DNA of 64,000 nucleotides, taken from NCBI RefSeq assembly GCF_003086295.3, contig NC_092051.1, positions 76,509,772-76,573,771 on the forward strand. The letters are read 5' to 3'. Origin of the DNA: Arachis hypogaea. Lineage: Eukaryota; Streptophyta; Magnoliopsida; Fabales; Fabaceae. A program made the position numbers and the translations under genes. The notes beneath the pieces are model-generated. The model was not told where the DNA came from. It worked only from the letters and a program-made list of their open reading frames with translations, and searched no databases. This document shows positions 47,246-57,735 of the stretch, in pieces; within the stretch, counting starts at the first letter, position 1, and every line of letters begins with the position of its first letter.

Positions 47246-50200
47246 TGATAAACCCCAATTTTGTGGTTTATCTTGTACTTAATTTGGGAGATTTTATCAC
47301 CTTTTCTCACATTTATTAAATGAAATAGTATGGTTTTGTAATTCTCCCTAGATTTGTGCTTAAATGTGAAAACATGCTTTTTATGCCTTAAAATAGCTAA
47401 ATTTAACTCACTTTAATTCCATTAGATACCTTGATATGTTTGTTGAGTGATTTTAGGTTCATAAGGCAAGTATTGGATGGAAGAAGTGAGGAGAAAAGCA
47501 TGCAAAGTGGGACAACTCATGAAGAAATGAAGCAACTGTAAAGCTATCAAGCCTGACCTCTTCTTACTCAATCGATCATAACCTAAGCTACAGAGGTTCA
47601 AATGAGGCGGTTCCAAATGCCTTGGAAAGCTAACATCCGGGGCTTCAAAATGATATAAAATTTGCCATAGTTGCTTGACGTATAGAAACGCGCACATGCA
47701 CTGTACACGTGCGCACCGATGGAGCACGTGGTTCACTAAAGTGAAATCATGGCCAGCGATTTGCAACCCATTTTGGGCCCAATCCAACTCATTTCTGATG
47801 CTATTTCATACTGAATTCAAGCTTAGGCAAGGGGGGAGCAATTGTTTGGTAGTATAGCATCATGTAGGTTAGTTTCTAGAGAGAGAAGCTCCCTCTTCTC
47901 TCTAGAATTATGTTAGGTTAATCTCTCCTGGATCTAGGTTCAATCTCATCTTTTCATCTTGTTTCCTTTATGATTTCTTACTTCTACACTTTCATTCTCT
48001 TAGTTTGTGATGTTAATTTTACTTTTATGCTTCTTTTATGATGATGAACTCATGTTGGATTTGGATTTTCTTTTAATGAGATTAGATAGTTAATGTTTCT
48101 TTATTGATGATTTGAGTTGTGAATTTACTTTTCTTGCAATTGGTAGTTGGTAGATTTATTATTCTTGCACTTTTGCCATGCTTTCCAATTGTACCTGATG
48201 AGTGGATAATATATACGCTTTTTGGCATTATTTTTAGGTAGTTTTTAGTATGTTTTAGTTACTTTTTATTATATTTTTATTAGTTTTTAAATAAAAATCA
48301 CATTTTTGGACTTTACTACGAGTTTGTATGTTTTTCTGTGATTTCAGGTATTTTCTGGCTAAAATTGAGGGACCTGAGCAAAAATCTTATTAAGAGGCTG
48401 AAAAAGGACTGCAGATGCTGTTGGATTCTGACCTCCCTGTACTCGAAGTGGATTTTCTGGAGCTACAGAAGCCCAATTGGTGCGCTCTTAATTGCGTTGG
48501 AAAGTAGACATCCTGGGCTTTCCAGTAATATATAATAGTCTATACTTTGTCTGAGTTTTGATAATGCAAACTGGCGTTTAAACGCCAACTTTCTACCGTA
48601 TTCTCGCGTTAAACGCCAGAACAGGCATAAAAGCTGGAGTTAAACGTCCAAACTGGCACCAAAGTTGTTGTTTAACTCCAAGAAAAGCCTCTACATGTGA
48701 AAGCTTCAATGCTCAGCCCAAGCACACACCAAGTGGGCCCGGAAGTGGATTTCTGCATTAATTACTTATTTCTATAAACCCTAGGCTACTAGTTCATTAT
48801 AAATAGGACCTTTTACTATTGTATTTTCGTCTTGGTTATTTTGGTTCCCCCTCTGGGGCCGAAGCCAATGACCACCATTATCACTTATGTATTTTCAACG
48901 GTGGAGTTTCTACACCCCATAGATTAAGGTGTGGAGCTCTGCTGTTCTTCATGAATCAATGCAAAGTACTACTGTTTTTCTATTCAATTCATGCTTATTC
49001 TTATCCTAAGATATTCATTCACACACAAGAACATGATGAATATGATGATTATGTGACACTCATCACCATTCTCACTTATGAACGCGTGCTTGACAACCAC
49101 TTCCGTTCTACATGAAAACAAGCTTGAATGTGTATCTCTTGGGTTTCTAATCTAAGATTAAAACCTTCGTGGTATAGGCTAGAATTATTGGCGGCCATTC
49201 CTGAGATCCGGAAAGTCTAAACCTTGTCTGTGGTATTCCGAGTAGGATCTGGGAAGGGATGACTGTGACGAGCTTCAAACTCACGAGTGTTGGGCATAGT
49301 GACAGACGCAAAAGGATCAATGGATCCTATTCCAATATGAGTGAGAACCGAAAGATGATTAGCCATACGGTGACAGCGCATTTGGACTATTTCCACTGAG
49401 AGGACGGACGGTAGCCATTGACAACGGTGATCCCCCAACATACAGCTTGCCATGGAAGGGAGTATGAATGATTGGATGAAGGCAATAGGAAAGCAGAGGT
49501 TCAGAAGGAACAAAGCATCTTCATACGCTTATCTGAAATCCCACCAATGAATTACATAAGTGCTTCTATCTTATTTTCTATTTTAATTATATTTTAATTA
49601 TCAAAATCCCATAACCATTTGAATCCGCCTGATTGAGATTTACAAGGATGACCATAGCTTACTTCAAGCTGACAATCTCCGTGGGATCGACCCTTACTCA
49701 CGTAAGGTTTATTACTTGGATGACCCAGTGCACTTGCTGGTCAGCTGCACGGAGTTGTGTGAAAAGTGTGCGATCACAATTTTGTGTAGCAGTACTAACC
49801 AAGTGTTTGACAAAATGCTTGGTTGGGCTTTAGAGTAGATTTTGAGCATTCTTGGCTTGGGAAGAGTAATTGGGCAATCTTGAGTCATTAATACCCAATT
49901 TAGATTGGTGATCTAGAGTTGTTAGTTAATATGATTTCCATAGACTCTAATCTCTTGCTAATTCCATTAGTGAGTTGATTAGGACATTCGGATTGAGGTT
50001 AACTAGTCTTGTTTAACTTTCTCTAATGGAAGATAACTTACACCTTCTTCCAACATTAGGGATGACGAAATAAGATAAATTTTTGTTAAGTGTTGTTATG
50101 ATTAATGACTAGGATAGAAAGCCTTTGATCTCAAACCTTGCCATGAATGTCTCTCTTTATTAATTGCTTTCTTTAATTACTTGTTTGAATTACTTTTCTT

Positions 50201-50457
50201 GCCATTTATTTTCTTGCCCTCTTATCAAATCAAACCCCCCTTTATTCTTCATAACCAATAATTGACCACTTCATTGCAATTCCTTGTGAGATGACCCGGA
50301 GTTTAAATACTTCGGTTAATTCTTATTGGGGTTTGTACTTGTGACAAAACCGAACTTTAATTTGATGTGAGAGTTGTTTGTTGGTTTGGATCTATGCTTA
50401 CAACGAAATTCTTCTTTCTATAAGAGAAATTCCTAACCAACACAAATCTTGCTATCA
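47246..50457 (+). repeat. D2 3' LTR (interrupted by a solo LTR)
   Basis: 47246-48195 and 49797-50457 together form the 3' LTR (about 1611 bp without the insertion), starting TGATAAACCCC and ending CTTGCTATCA. The shared promoter-like module is at about 47585-47672. It ends directly on D1 coding sequence with the TSD ACCAC. Confidence 0.9.
48196..49791 (+). mobile_element. Solo LTR of the FIDEL-like family in the D2 3' LTR
   Basis: This 1596-bp LTR begins TGATGAGTGG and ends TTTTGTGTAGCA. Flanks GTACC (48191-48195) and GTACT (49792-49796) fit a 5-bp duplication with one change, and the 5' LTR of D2 shows the empty site at about 37070-37085. Unlike the other family members it has no extra PBS-like copy near its end. 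U5 hairpins are at 49692-49707 and 49725-49740. Confidence 0.9.
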
Positions 50458-50462
50458 ACCAC

Positions 50463-51991
50463 ACCAACCACCTTATGAGCCATATAAACCATACATGGAA
50501 CCACCACCATTCCAACATAATTACTCTCAAGAACCACATCAATATCCACCACCTCCATACGCTTACCAAGATGAACCAACTTTCAATTATAAATCCTCCC
50601 TCCCAAACAATGAACCCTCTCTTCTCCTACCACTTCCAATGGATGATTCTCTCTAAGGATATATGAGCTCTTACCTCCAAAGGCAAGAAGGGACGCAAAA
50701 GGAGTTCAAGAAGATAGAAGCCAAGATTACTATCATGGTGGAAGCCATTAGCAACTTGTACTCATCCTACCTAAGCTCGCGCGATCAAGGCACTTCCATT
50801 GTTGAATGTGGAGAAGCAACCAAGGAGCTTAGTGAGGGAGTGAGTTTGGAGCTTCATGGTAAAGAAGAGGGGTTGAAGCAAGGAGTGCAACAAGAGGAGG
50901 GGATAGAGATGATTGAAAAAGAAGGAGTGGTTGAAAACCTAGGAGATGTTGGAAATCCATGGGAATGTAGCATTAGAGAGCCCTCTTTCAAGAAGCTTGA
51001 TATTGATGTTGAGGAGGGTGTATAACCTCCAAGGCATATCATGGTTGAAGATTTTGAAGATGTTGATCAAGAGATGGATTCAATCATTGATGAATTCTTA
51101 TGTACAATTGAATCCTCTCCCATTGAACATGAAATTGAGGTCATAGAAGAATATGTACAACCTCCCATACCCTTGGTAAGCAATGAAGAAAAGATTGAAT
51201 TGAAAGGAAGTTACCAAAAGGGAAAGGTTGAGCAAGAAGAAAGCTCCGTAATTGAAGATAATTCCACACCAACCAATGTATCGTTTGGAATTGATGAACC
51301 TCCTTCATTGTGTTGTGAAATTGATGACAAGGAGGACCGTGCACAACCTCCGACACATGGTTTGAGCAATGAAGGGTGTATAGAAAAGGTTAGTGAGAAA
51401 GGAATTCATATTGAAGAAGCTTGTACATAGGTGGAAGTCGTAAAGGAAGAGCACAAGGGAATGGATCTCGCATTGGCTAAGTGTGCGGAGGTCCCCCTTC
51501 CTAAGTCACCATCATCCAACACAACATTCAAGTGGGAAAAATTCCTATCCCTAAGCTTTACTTTCTCACTTGAATATGGTTTGATTGAAAATGATGGTCA
51601 ACTTAGAGCTCTTTGTGGAGTTAAGAGTAGGAGAGAGTTGTGTAGTGGTTGGAAACATCACTCTAAGTTCATGATGGTTGCATGCTCAAAGTTGAATAAT
51701 AATGGTTGGTGTAGAACCAAACTGCATGGGTCTAGGAGAATGTTTGGATGCTTAATTGAGAATTCACAAGCCTTGTCACCCAGATTTAACTATGGTAGTC
51801 AACAAGAAGATGGGTGCAAGAACAAGGTTTGGGACCCCGGAATCCATTTCAACAATCAAAACTCTTGGGGCCTTGTTATATACTTATGCTTACTTGAAGG
51901 CTTTATGTGCCTAATTTGGGATCCCGGTGGACATTGGAGATGCAAACATTGTTGGGGATTCAAGGATGAGTACAAGCATAAGCCACCTTGA
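50463..51991 (+). pseudogene. D1 ORF, main and C-terminal part (family D protein), three stops
   Basis: The frame continues from 36124 across the D2 insertion and reads to the stop at 51991, with in-frame stops at 50654-50656, 51023-51025 and 51428-51430. It has the same order as D2: a Tyr/Pro-rich stretch, a coiled-coil-like segment, an acidic region, then the C-terminal domain from about 51520 with SLEYGLIENDGQLRALCG, LCSGWKHHSKFM and NKVWDPGIHFNNQNSWGL. It adds RCKHCWGFKDEYKHKPP at the end, where a CxxC occurs. The C-terminal domain is more than 80% identical to that of D2 by eye, while the acidic middle differs in length. Confidence 0.7.
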
Positions 51992-52040
51992 CAAGGAGCC
52001 TCCCAAATATCCAACTTAAGGACTTAAACTAAAAGTGCTA

Positions 52041-52058
52041 GGTGGGAGACACCCCATC
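52041..52058 (+). promoter_or_regulatory. Conserved post-ORF hairpin, family D form (GGTGGG-AGACAC-CCCATC)
   Basis: A 6-bp stem with one G-U pair around AGACAC lies 50 nt after the ORF stop and is preceded by ACTAAAAGTGCTA. Confidence 0.62.
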
Positions 52059-52999
52059 ATGGTAAACTCTTTCCATTCTCTTGTATATATAATCAATGAA
52101 TGAATTAAGTTGCCATTGTAGGTAGTTTTTTTTTCTATACTCTTATACAATTTTCTTTGATTGATAGATTTCTTGTTAGATTTATGTTTTGTTTAGAATA
52201 GTTATTGTTATATTGTATTTTACTTGAAGTGTAAGTTTTGTGTGTGTCTTGTATTTGAAAATTTGTCAAAAACCAAAAAGAGTTGTTGTTAAATTTTAAT
52301 TATGATTGTTTTAGAATTCTTGTAGATTAGGAGAGTGTCCTGTTTCTGTTTTCACATGTAAAAAAAAAAAAAGAGGGGGGCCAAGCACGCGTATGCTTGC
52401 TCGACGCTTACGCGTCGATGCATCACCATGGCTCCATACATGGAACCCGAGAGTTGCGCGAAACGCACAGCTGCATCCACGCGTACGTGTACATCACGCG
52501 TACGCGTCGATTTACACTCTCACCATCTAAGCTCAAGCGTACGGGACGCTTACGCATCACCTGTCCATCATGCCACCGACGCACGCGCGCACATGGCGCG
52601 CACGCGTAGATTCCGTGCCCTGCCTCCCCTGTTTTCTGCTCTGTTTTCTTTTCTCCTACTCTCTTCTTTTCTTGATTCTTTCTCCTTTCTTCTTCTTTCC
52701 TTTTCTTTTCTTCTCTCCTTTCCTATTCTTTCTTCTTCCTTTTCTTACTTTCTCTCTTCCTCCCTTTTCAAATTTCCACTTCTTATTTTTGTTATTTTTC
52801 ATTTTCTTTCATATGTTGCATTTACTTATTATCATCCATTGCATTTTAATTCGGTTCTTATAACTTGTTTTTAGTTTCTTTTCTAAATTTCTTATTCTAA
52901 TAATGGTGTTGAATACTCTTACTCAATTGTTGAGAATTTCTTGGTTAATCTTGGTGCTTCTAGACTTGTTTCATATTGATGGGTAATAAAATTTCTAAT
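52059..52999 (+). other. D1 3' untranslated region, truncated
   Basis: No supported gene. It includes the CG-rich segment 52385-52615 and a long CT-rich run (52655-52790) whose translations look like Phe/Leu/Ser-rich proteins. It follows D2 (45100-45240) until about 52990 and then stops matching, where F begins. Confidence 0.55.
52385..52615. repeat. CG-rich GCGTACGCG segment of D1
   Basis: Same type as 44572-45001: ACGCGTA, CACGCGTACG and GCGCGCAC words, partly self-complementary. An open frame across it has no family match I recognise and is attributed to base composition. Confidence 0.55.
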
Positions 53000-53000
53000 T

Positions 53001-54749
53001 CAGTGCTTAATCATCACACCCCCAGATTGGGAATTGCCTTTTGAACTTATGTGTGATGCAAGTGACTTTGCAATTGGTGCTGTATTGAGGCAGAAGAAAG
53101 TCAAGCTGCATCATGTTATATAATATGCTAGCAAGGTGTTGAATGAAGCACAGAAAAATTATACCACCACTGAGAAAGAGCTCTTGGCAATTGTATATGC
53201 ATTTGATAAATTTAGACAATACTTGATTGGTTCAAAGGTTATAGTATATACTGATCATGCTGCTCTCAAGTATCTCATGTCTAAATAGGATTCAAAGCCA
53301 AGGCTTATTAGGTGGGTGTTGCTGCTACAAGAATTTGACATTGAAGTGAAAGATAGAAAAGGGAATGAGAATCAAGTGGCAGACCATTTGTCAAGATTAT
53401 CACAAGAAGCTAACCAAGCTCCACATTCAGTGAACGAAGTCTTTCCAAATGAACACCTTTTGCAAATCCAACAAGCTCCCTAATTTGCAGACATTGCAAA
53501 CTACAAGGTTGGAAGAAATATTCCCCAAGAATTCACCAAGCAACAAGTGAAGAAGCTGCTAAATGAGGCCAAGAAATTCTTATGGGATGAACCATTCTTA
53601 TTCAGGAGGTGTCCAGATGGAATGATTAGGAAATGTGTTCCTGAAAGTGAGATGAGAGACATACTATGGCATTGTCATGGTTCAGTTTATGGTGGACATT
53701 TTGGGCCAGAAAGAACAGCAGCCAAAGTACTTCAAAGCGAATTTTATTGGCCAACCATATTCAAGGATGCTAGAGAGTCTGTTCATCAATGTAATGAGTG
53801 CCAAAGAGCTGGAGGATTAACAAGAAGGAATGAAATGCCTCAGAAACACATCTTGGAGATAGAACACTTTGATCTTTGGGGCATGGATTTTATGGGACCT
53901 TTTCCACCTTCATATTCTTTCAAATACATACTTGTGGTAGTAGAATATGTCTCAAAGTGGGTGGAAGCCATGGCAACAACCAACTGTGATGCACAAATTA
54001 TCATTCAATTCCTTAAGAAGTACATTTTTACTAGATATGGAGTGCCTAAGGGTCTTGTCAGTGATGGTGGTAGTCATTTTTGCAACAAACAGATGAAAAA
54101 ACTACTTCACAAATACGGAGTGATGCATAAAGTAGCCACACCATATCACCCACAGATCAATGGCCAAGCAGAGCTTGCAAATAGGGAGTTGAAGAGGATT
54201 TTGGAGAAAACAGTGGGGAACACAAGAAAGGATAGGGCTAGAAAATTAGAAGATGCTCTCTGGGAATATAGAACAGCATTCAAAACTCCTATTGGAAAGT
54301 CTTCTTTTCAGTTGTTATATGGCAAGTCTTGTCGTCTTCCTGTAGAGCTTGAGCATAAAGTTTTCTAGGCCACTAAAATCCTCAACCTTGATTCTCAGGC
54401 AGCAGGAGAGAAGAGGCTATTGCAATTAAATGAATTGGATGAGTTTAGACTGGAAGCCTATGAAAATGCTAAGATATACAAGGAAAAAGCCAAGAGATGG
54501 CGTGACAAAAGGATCTCAAAGAAGGAGTTCAAACCAGGACGGCAAGTACTCTCCAGGCTCAAAGTTTTTCCTGGCAAACTTAAGTCTAAATGGACTGGTC
54601 CCTACTTGGTGACAAAGGTTCTCCCTTATGGAAGTCTTGAACTCCTAGATGAAGCAACAAAGAACAATTTCACAGCAAACGGTCATAGGGCAAAGCATTA
54701 TTTGGGAGGTCCTTGGGACAAAGAGAAGGAGATTCAGAAGCTAAGTTGA
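53001..54749 (+). pseudogene. Element F RNase H-integrase (partial pol)
   Basis: One frame reads from about 53001 to the stop at 54749 with stops at 53121-53123, 53286-53288, 53481-53483 and 54366-54368. RNase H has CDASDFAIGAVL, TTEKELLAIVYAF and YTDHAALKYL (catalytic Asp/Glu/Asp). Integrase has a zinc-binding [10 protein letters not shown]...CNEC motif, then [22 protein letters not shown] and the Glu in [13 protein letters not shown] (D, D and E). The integrase core is open without a stop from 53547 to 54365. The C-terminal domain (RWRDKRISKKEFKPG, KLKSKWTGPYLVTKV, RAKHY) follows the last stop, which replaces a probable Trp. RT with its YxDD motif lies upstream of the truncation and is absent. 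Confidence 0.9.
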
Positions 54750-54793
54750 GCAAGAATGAAGGATGTCAAGCTAGTGACATTAAAAGAGCACTT

Positions 54794-54811
54794 GTTGGGA
54801 GGCAACCCAAC
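54794..54811 (+). promoter_or_regulatory. Conserved post-ORF hairpin (GTTGGG-AGGCAA-CCCAAC)
   Basis: It lies 44 nt after the pol stop and is preceded by GTCAAGCTAGTGACATTAAA, then AGAGCACTT. This shows the block in an autonomous pol-bearing element, in the same position relative to the integrase tail as in B and G. Confidence 0.75.
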
Positions 54812-55215
54812 CAGAGGTAGTTTTCTTTTCCTAAACTATTTCAATAAAAAAGGTTAAGTAGACTTATCTGTATTGCAAGGAGCTAAGTTTGGTGTTGCAC
54901 ACCAAAATAATTTAAGGGTGAGTGAAGGATGCTAAGTTTGGTGTTCCACCAAAAATCTCATTTAAAAACACATTTCAACCCTCTGCATAAATGAGTACTA
55001 GCTCCAAGCAATCACGGAAATCACTAAACCATTGTCTGTCTTCAAGTTTTTTAGTTTTATTACCTTTAGCAAAAATACATGGTTTCATGTAACTGATGCA
55101 TCATATACAGTAGCAAGGGACTAAGTTTGGTGTTCCCTCACCAAAATAAGATCAAGAACCTACAATAATTCATGCATGCTAACCATCTGCCTAAGTGCTT
55201 GGAAAAACCAGCAAC
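54812..55215 (+). other. Element F 3' untranslated region, left part
   Basis: No gene. The motif CTAAGTTTGGTGTT occurs at about 54891, 54930 and 55121, each followed by a complementary-looking CACCAAAA within ~15 bases, so small hairpins are possible. AAC at 55213-55215 is the left target-site copy of the CACTA element. Confidence 0.6.
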
Positions 55216-55490
55216 CACTACAAGAAAAAAGGCTTATGGCCACGCTTTTTTTTTGCCACGCTTTAAAAGCGTGGCCAAAAGTGATCAATGGCCACGCTTT
55301 TGTGAGGGTGGCGATTGAATAGAGATTCGGCCACGTTTTTTCTTGCCACGCTTTAAAAACGTGGCGAAAAGGGTCAACGGCCACGCTTTTGGAAGGGTGG
55401 CAATTGATTAGAGATATGGCCACGTTTTTTTTTCCACGCTTCAAAAACGTGGCTATAGAGTGAAACAGGATCGTTTTATAAGCGTGGCAA
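55216..55490. repeat. Left end of the CACTA element with subterminal palindromes
   Basis: Repeated GCCACGCTTT and AAAGCGTGGC units (about 55239-55275, 55292-55306, 55331-55365, 55379-55397 and 55416-55452) face each other and can form several hairpins. AGCGTGGC also occurs at 55481-55488. Confidence 0.85.
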
Positions 55491-57062
55491 CAGATCTTCA
55501 TTATGGTTGCGGTTATGAAGCGTGCATTCGTCTCTGCTGGGCATCCCCTTTCAATCTCTCTCTCTCTCTCTCTCTTGGAATAGCTCCACAAGATCCCAGC
55601 CCCTTCAATGTAAGCTCTTCCATCGTTTTCTACCACTTCGTACTCCCCCACTCATCTAATTACTCTCCTGAATTCACTTTTCTTTATTAGCTTATTTACT
55701 TTCTGCTTCCTACAGAATCATGTGTTTCAAATACATCGAAATGAACCCTAGGCACACGTGTATTGCTCTTGTTAGTTTTGCGCCTTTGATTTCGTTTTAG
55801 CTTTCGCTAGGTTAAAAATCTGTTTCTCATTTGATGAATTCGCATAGAAAACATTTGAGCTTTCTAGGGGTTTTCACACTCGTAAAATAAAATGTTTCGC
55901 TCTGCTCTTCCTTATAAAAAGTATGAAAGATATATAACTAACTGAAATTCATTTCCCGGCACATGTAGAGGGAGGAAAAACTAGTTGATAAGATAATAAT
56001 ATCAGCTAAATTATGGTGCTCTTAGTATTTTTCTGTAATAATATTATTAATTAAAAAGGTTGAATAAGCTAAGCCTGCTGATGTCGATATCATTTAGTAT
56101 GTTGGAAGTGATGATTGTGAAGAAGCTAGAGAGAATTGAATATTTACATTTTACATTTTAGTAAATTTCCTCACAAATCTTATTTGAATATAGAGTATCA
56201 TGTTTGAATTAAACTCTAGATAATTAATTTGTTGTATCATTCTTATTCTCATAGAATTATAAAACTTAGAAATACTTGTTTAGTATGTTTAATGCGTGTT
56301 CTAAAAGTTTATTTTTATCCAAATTTTATTATGTATTGGATTATTAAATGTATAATTATTTTCTGTATTAAAAATGTGCAAATCATTGATATTATATGAT
56401 GACACATTAGAGAGGATAATTTTACACTTTATTTTCGTAAAAACATGGAAACAGTTTGATACAAAGACTGCAGGGAAAGCCAGTCACGTGAAGAGGGAGG
56501 ATAGTTGTCAGGTAGTTGCTAAACAAAGAACAAGTAAAAAAGGTGTGACAACAGAAGCTTAAGAAGGGAGAAAAGCCCCTGCTGAGGGGTGTGTGTGATG
56601 TGAGTAAAAGATTTTTTTGCTTCTATCTGAAATTAATTATTAAGATGATCTGTTTAAATCTTTTGTGGGGATGTATTTGTTGTAATTTTGTTTGTATTGC
56701 TTAGGATTAATGATTAATACAAGAGATTCTATTGCAAAGATATATGGAATCGTTAGATTAAGAAAACGTCAAGTAGGAAGAGAGAAAAGAGTTACAGATT
56801 TGAAGGACTTGAAAAGAAAAGGTTCCATTTTGGTATTTTGCAATGACATGCTTAAAGTAGAGGCTTTATTTGGAAATAATTGAAAGGAATACCCTATGCT
56901 TTCAAATAAATTAATGCTTTTTACTTATTTAAAATAAGCTTTATTTGATCTACTTCTATTGCCATTCAAGTCAAATGATTGTATAGAGTTAGTGTAGTTT
57001 GTGTTTTTGAACAATTTAGTGTAGTTAGTGTATTTATTGTTTGTAAATTGCAGTGGCATTGT
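55491..57062. other. CACTA interior, left part
   Basis: A (TC)n microsatellite lies at about 55555-55574, followed by what could be a captured promoter or 5' UTR. Short plus-strand frames at 56374-56562 and 56692-56883 have no features I recognise, so I do not call them genes. The rest is AT-rich. Confidence 0.4.
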
Positions 57063-57284
57063 AGCTTGTAGGCATTAATTAAAATTGAAGGGAAGGGGGT
57101 CCTAATGCATTTCCCCATCAGCAATCAGCAGCTCCCAGCTTGTAGGCATTAATTAAAATTGAAGGGAAGGGGGTCCTAATGCATTTCCCCATCAGCAATC
57201 AGCAGCTCCCAGCTTGTAGGCATTAATTAAAATTGAAGGGAAGGGGGTCCTAATGCATTTCCCCATCAGCAATCAGCAGCTCCC
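57063..57284. repeat. Perfect 74-bp tandem triplication
   Basis: Three identical units (57063-57136, 57137-57210 and 57211-57284) start AGCTTGTAGGCATTAATTAA and end CAATCAGCAGCTCCC. Complete identity points to recent expansion or to homogenisation. Confidence 0.95.
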
Positions 57285-57663
57285 GACACTTGCTTCCATT
57301 TTCCCTTTTTTATTCCTTCACATTCACATCAACCCACTTTATACTTTGCATTAACTAGCAACCACTTTTTGTATAAAAGAAATATAAGTTTATTCATGTT
57401 TTTCAATTGGTGTTACCACAGTTATTTAAATTGTATTAAATTTTAAGAAAATTGAAAACAAAATTATGGGTTAGGACTTAGGAGTATAGAAGTATAAATG
57501 GCACAGCATGATGAGTGGATTTTAGTAGTACTAGAAAGAACAAATGCATTAGGCCATTTAAGGACATTCTACTCTCTTGCTATTTTTAATTAGCTGTTTG
57601 GGTTTCATTATTCATGTCCATTGGAGGGTTGTCTAAGTGAGAATTTGTCAATTTTTATCACAG

Positions 57664-57735
57664 ATTCACAAAGCTAGTCGATTTTGCCACTGAACTGATC
57701 TGTAAAGAACTCCAAGCACTGAAACCACTACTTAG
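57664..57735 (+). pseudogene. Exon-like fragment in the CACTA element, source gene unknown
   Basis: A 72-base stretch is bounded by an acceptor-like TATCACAG and a donor-like GTAACC. One phase (1 + 69 + 2 bases) is open and reads FTKLVDFATELICKELQALK, plausible protein sequence with good codon structure. I do not recognise the source gene. It is called only because of the splice-site context and the second, clearer case at 59200-59735. Confidence 0.4.

Larger units (their letters stand above)
36125..50457 (+). mobile_element. Element D2, family D retrotransposon nested in D1, TSD ACCAC
   Basis: The 5' LTR (36125-37731) and 3' LTR (47246-50457, itself interrupted) both begin TGATAAACCCC and end TATCA. 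The flanks are identical ACCAC copies (36120-36124 and 50458-50462). Inside are a PBS, one ORF split by element E, the hairpin and a long 3' UTR. Net LTR lengths are about 1607 and 1611 bp. About 11 differences in the first 235 bp of the LTRs, counted by eye, make it clearly older than B. Confidence 0.92.
32317..52999 (+). mobile_element. Element D1, family D non-autonomous retrotransposon, 3' end lost
   Basis: D1 comprises 32317-34024, 35746-36124 and 50458-52999 and is interrupted by a solo LTR and by D2. It begins with a full LTR (TGATAAACCCC) and PBS inside element G, encodes the family D ORF, and keeps the hairpin and part of the 3' UTR. At about 53000 it changes abruptly to the pol region of F, and its 3' LTR is not in the window. 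The 5-bp preceding the LTR is CTCTT (32312-32316), with no partner found. Confidence 0.8.

Noticed and set aside
52428..52874. Ser/Leu/Phe-rich frames over CG- and CT-rich sequence
   Set aside because: No conservation with the equivalent D2 region as protein; a base-composition artefact in the D1 3' UTR.
55160..55690. Minus-strand 163-codon frame near the CACTA left end
   Set aside because: It crosses the transposon boundary and is made of translated GCGTGGC repeats and a TC microsatellite.
56374..56883. Two short frames in the CACTA interior as transposase fragments
   Set aside because: I see no TNPD- or TNPA-like motifs and no splice context; support is too weak.
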